Source: a virus
Virus record (IMG/VR): IMGVR_UViG_3300017740_000025
Span: 1 to 35,524 of that record
Length of the DNA: 35,524 bases
Reading direction: 5' to 3' (one strand)
Position numbers and translations under genes: made by a program. Below are positions 32,875 through 35,524 of the stretch, in pieces. The notes beneath the pieces are model-generated. The model saw nothing but the letters and a program-made list of their open reading frames with translations, had not been told where the DNA came from and did no database searches. Within the stretch, counting starts at the first letter, position 1. Each line of letters begins with the position of its first letter.

Positions 32875-33234
32875 TTATTCTGATGATTCAGATTCTTCTG
32901 AATCCAACCAGGAAACATCATCTCCCGTTACTTCTACATTTGTTGGTGTAATTTTTGCGCTTATTTCTTTTTGAATAACTTCGTCCATATGGTCTGTAGG
33001 ATGATTAGCCTGTGCCCAAGCAATAACATCTGCTTCGGTAAGATCGCCTATAGCTGTGAAGTTTTCAGAATCAGGTGCGCCTATAGGACAAGCCCCATAA
33101 AACACAGCAGATTCACCTGAGTCGGCATCTGTTCCTTTATATTCGAAATTTATATTTGTGATTACATTCGACAATCCGTCTAACGTGGGTGCTTGCTTTA
33201 AAGCCGTAATCTTCCACTCATAACTCATATTCAT
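32875..33234 (-). CDS. Fibre-adjacent conserved phage protein (DUF7936-like), 119 aa
   Basis: Resembles a small family widespread in marine cyanophages and pelagiphages next to fibre genes. It opens with YEWKITALKQAPTLDG, continues through NVITNINFEYKGTDADSGES (a single beta sheet likely), and has the typical helix DLTEADVIAWAQANH near 74-88. It ends in an acidic Ser/Glu-rich tail after SWLDSE. No catalytic residues are evident and the function is unknown. It follows the fibre and 88-aa genes after a 65-nt gap with a palindrome. The DUF number is from memory and should be treated as a family suggestion. Confidence 0.65.
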   Translation of the reverse strand: MNMSYEWKITALKQAPTLDGLSNVITNINFEYKGTDADSGESAVFYGACPIGAPDSENFTAIGDLTEADVIAWAQANHPTDHMDEVIQKEISAKITPTNVEVTGDDVSWLDSEESESSE

Positions 33235-33250
33235 AATTTATAATTTATTG

Positions 33251-33267
33251 TTTAACTATATGTTAAA
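33251..33267. repeat. Short palindrome before the 119-aa gene
   Basis: TTTAAC (33251-33256) and GTTAAA (33262-33267) are exact inverted copies around TATAT. The site is 17 nt before the ATG (on the minus strand) in a gap lacking a perfect -7 box. It could be an operator or chance in AT-rich DNA. Confidence 0.3.
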
Positions 33268-33299
33268 TAATCACTTGTTTTATTGATTTTCTAAAATTA

Positions 33300-33566
33300 T
33301 TATTCTGTTTCTAGATATTCCGTAGCCTTTTCTAAAGCCTGCAAATGAGCAGCGTATTCAGAAATCAAAGTTTCTGTCCATACACCATTTGCGTAAGGCT
33401 GCAAATCTTCCGGCAGCTCATCACCCGGATAGTAGCTATCTCTATCAAAACTTTCCGAAAGAACGACACTGTTTTCTTTTATTACAGTTTTATTCCTTAC
33501 TTGAAGAACTTTCCATTCACCGACAAACTCTACTTTATCTAGTGCTCTTTCTTTTGTTAAACTCAT
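33300..33566 (-). CDS. Fibre-associated conserved phage protein, 88 aa
   Basis: Recognisable as the small protein that follows tail-fibre genes in many marine phages. It has VEFVGEWKVLQVRNKTVIKE (12-31), a segment LSESFDRDSYYPGDELPEDL and then GVWTETLISEYAAHL (about 61-75). The VGEWKVLQVR strand and the NGVWTxE motif are shared with cyanophage and pelagiphage counterparts as I remember them. It starts 11 nt after the fibre stop. Its job is unknown; a fibre chaperone or tip cap is a guess from position only. Confidence 0.65.
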   Translation of the reverse strand: MSLTKERALDKVEFVGEWKVLQVRNKTVIKENSVVLSESFDRDSYYPGDELPEDLQPYANGVWTETLISEYAAHLQALEKATEYLETE

Positions 33567-33577
33567 TGTTTTAAATT

Positions 33578-35524
33578 TTAACTATTTGTATAATACATTA
33601 TATGCCCCACCATTGCATTCGCTCCACCTGGCGACGCTCCTGGAAAGTCGTTAGCTAGCAGAGACCCACTATTACTCCAACCGCTGTAATAACCAAAACT
33701 GTATCTTCCGCTTACACCTAACTGTATGAGGCTGGTGCTAATGCTCCCGTTGTGCCCAAAGTGCCCAGCGCCTCCATAATCCTTAATTTGTTCGCTACTA
33801 CTTATGTCGCTGTTCCACTGCATAGAGAAGTTTCCACCTACTGAACCCGAAAGCGGTGTAAATGGAAGATTTGTTAAATAAACATATGAACCGCTGCTAG
33901 CCCAATTTGATGGATGAGAGTTAAATTCAAACTTTAAAAATATATGTACAACCCTACCTATTTTAACATATTTTGATGTATTTTGGTAGAGGGAGCCAAA
34001 ATTTTGGGTATTACCATCATAAGTTGCACTCCCTCCTAAACTCCATTTCAAATTATAAGTTCCTTCTTCGTAATCGTCTAATTCATTAGCCGCTCCAGTT
34101 CCACCTATAAATAATCCTGTAGCAGTAAGATCGCCAACATTTGTAATATTATTACCATTAAAATTGACATAAGTAGCGTTTCTATCACCGGACATAATTA
34201 ATGAACCAGCAAGACTATTATTATGGCCCCACATTCCCCACTGGCCATTACCAATAGCTGATAAACCTGTCCAAGTATTACCACCAGCTGTTGTTACAGA
34301 TGCGCTGCCACCTCTATAACCGATAGACATACCATAATCATCCATATCGGTTGTAGAGCTATTGTGTTCTGAGAAAAATAATCTACCAGAACCTTCACCA
34401 CTGCTATCTGCATTTCCTTCAAAACTTAGCCATCTTCCTAATGTATTACTTCCATTCCCTGGCGTACCAAACGTAAAAGCACCTGCGTTTGATGTGGTTT
34501 TTGTTTTTTCTAATATTAATGGTGTAACGGACGTTTCACTAGAATTGCCTCCTAGTATAAAATCGTATCTTCCAAAATTACCTGTGCCTTCGCTCGAAGT
34601 GTCTTCTATATAATTAAATGTTGCAATAGTGTCAGTTACACCTATTTTTAAAACCTCTGTAGAAGTGCTGCCGGATCTACTTATACACACAGGCTCAGTG
34701 TTTGAGGTTGTGTCAAAAACAGCAGTACCGTCAACAAATAAAGGTACTGTTGATGCTGATGTGATAGATTCCCCTTGCCCAATAGATAATGATGTAGCAA
34801 CAGTTAGTTTACCATTAGTAGTTAATGACATTGCGCCTTGCGCATCCGTGTGTGCATCATCTCCCCACCACCAGCCTCTATCATTATCATTGTTCATTTG
34901 GAATGACATAGCGTAGTCATTTAAATGTCCAAAAGTAAAGCCGCTCTTCATACCTATAGTATAAGAACTACTGTTCCAAACTCTTAATTTATCTCTTGTT
35001 TGGCTTGAGTTTCCGTCTATAAGCCCAAAATTATATCTAGTGCTATTAGCAAACAAATCACTAAACGTTCCAGAAGTTATTTTAGAAGCGTCTAAACTAG
35101 GGATCCTTGCTGTTGCAAACGTTCCTGAAGTTATATCAGATGCCGCATGGTTGTGTGAAGATGCTGCCGCACCCACTTCTGCTGCTGTTGGGGTGTGTCC
35201 TTCATGAAAAACTTTTCTCCATGAGCTAAAACTCCCGTTGCTTACAGTTCTTAAAGATAATGAGTTCTCACCAGAAGCAGCATTTGATCCTGCTAATTGT
35301 ATACCATATGACGCTGTACCTCCAGAAGCGTGTGAATATATATTTGCAAACCAGTTAGCATTATCATTGTGATGCGGTCTATTTGAAGCATTACCTTGAT
35401 ATCTACCAACTATAAAACCTTGATCCCTGCTTGTTCCAGGAGCTGTCCATGCTGAATTTAAATCTGTTACTTGAAAATCTTGATCAATTATTCCGTTAAT
35501 GTGTAAAGATACACCGGAAGCACT
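33578..35524 (-). CDS. Tail fibre protein, 5' end missing (runs off the right edge)
   Basis: The frame is open without a stop from 35524 to 33578 (648 residues visible), so the gene continues to the right; the GTG at 35176 is internal, not a start. The junction WRKVFHEGHTPTAAEVGAAA (about 95-117 of the visible part) is the classic phage fibre repeat end, then ASDITSGTFATARIPSLDA repeats. The middle contains YAMSFQMNNDNDRGWWWGDD and HTDAQGAMSLTTNGKLTVAT, which I recall from marine T4-like phage fibres. The C-terminal part has DDYEEGTYNLKWSLGG and YVKIGRVVHIFLKFEF followed by LTNLPFTP, a common receptor-end domain. It probably recognises the host surface. Confidence 0.85.
   Translation of the reverse strand, partial: SASGVSLHINGIIDQDFQVTDLNSAWTAPGTSRDQGFIVGRYQGNASNRPHHNDNANWFANIYSHASGGTASYGIQLAGSNAASGENSLSLRTVSNGSFSSWRKVFHEGHTPTAAEVGAAASSHNHAASDITSGTFATARIPSLDASKITSGTFSDLFANSTRYNFGLIDGNSSQTRDKLRVWNSSSYTIGMKSGFTFGHLNDYAMSFQMNNDNDRGWWWGDDAHTDAQGAMSLTTNGKLTVATSLSIGQGESITSASTVPLFVDGTAVFDTTSNTEPVCISRSGSTSTEVLKIGVTDTIATFNYIEDTSSEGTGNFGRYDFILGGNSSETSVTPLILEKTKTTSNAGAFTFGTPGNGSNTLGRWLSFEGNADSSGEGSGRLFFSEHNSSTTDMDDYGMSIGYRGGSASVTTAGGNTWTGLSAIGNGQWGMWGHNNSLAGSLIMSGDRNATYVNFNGNNITNVGDLTATGLFIGGTGAANELDDYEEGTYNLKWSLGGSATYDGNTQNFGSLYQNTSKYVKIGRVVHIFLKFEFNSHPSNWASSGSYVYLTNLPFTPLSGSVGGNFSMQWNSDISSSEQIKDYGGAGHFGHNGSISTSLIQLGVSGRYSFGYYSGWSNSGSLLANDFPGASPGGANAMVGHIMYYTNS

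Noticed and set aside
33235-33299. Promoter before the 119-aa gene
   Set aside because: Only TAATTTTA is present (last base mismatched), it lies 57 nt from the ATG, and there is no TTG partner.
1-35524. Integrase, repressor, tRNA, CRISPR array, toxin-antitoxin or restriction-modification system
   Set aside because: No reading frame or repeat pattern supports any of these by inspection; tRNAs cannot be fully excluded without a covariance search.

Overview
This is a stretch of a low-GC, lytic-looking tailed-phage genome, probably infecting a marine Bacteroidota (Flavobacteriia-type) host. The host inference rests on several intergenic gaps carrying the Bacteroidota/Flavobacterium-type -7 box TAnnTTTG, on mostly weak Shine-Dalgarno sequences, and on protein sequences that resemble marine flavophage and crAss-like virus proteins. 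I see no integrase, repressor, tRNA, CRISPR array or insertion sequence. No gene-free stretch exceeds about 120 bases.

Layout. Positions 1-6322 are transcribed rightward and hold the replication/nucleotide module: a CDS cut by the left edge, a winged-helix replication initiator, a T7 gp4-type primase-helicase, a secreted 3D (double-psi barrel) protein, a MazG-like pyrophosphohydrolase, an SbcD-like metallophosphoesterase, a DUF1064-type PD-(D/E)xK nuclease and several small proteins. Two of the small genes (56 and 58 aa) are packed between the larger ones. A promoter with an overlapping palindrome lies before the MazG gene, and a probable terminator follows the 58-aa gene. DNA polymerase is not in the window.

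Positions 6319-35524 are transcribed leftward and hold the virion module. In transcription order these are: a tail fibre cut by the right edge, two small fibre-associated proteins, a coiled-coil protein, a small protein, a tandem GroES-like co-chaperonin, a putative small terminase, large terminase, portal, scaffold, major capsid protein, a head protein, two connector/tail-tube proteins, a 1826-aa tail stabilisation protein, another virion protein, and three probable ejection proteins of 255, 637 and 2126 aa. The absence of a tape-measure or sheath gene and the presence of large internal proteins point to podovirus morphology. The order and the stabilisation-protein N-terminus recall crAss-like and marine podovirus modules. 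The two blocks converge with their stop codons sharing a TTAA.

The leftward block appears split into transcription units by four recurring TAnnTTTGTA boxes in intergenic gaps and two good hairpin-T-tract terminators, one after the capsid gene and one fused to a promoter. The most unusual coding observation is that the tail stabilisation protein carries an Ig-like domain and a von Willebrand factor A domain with an intact DxSGS MIDAS motif at its C-terminus. That end could face outward and bind a host ligand.
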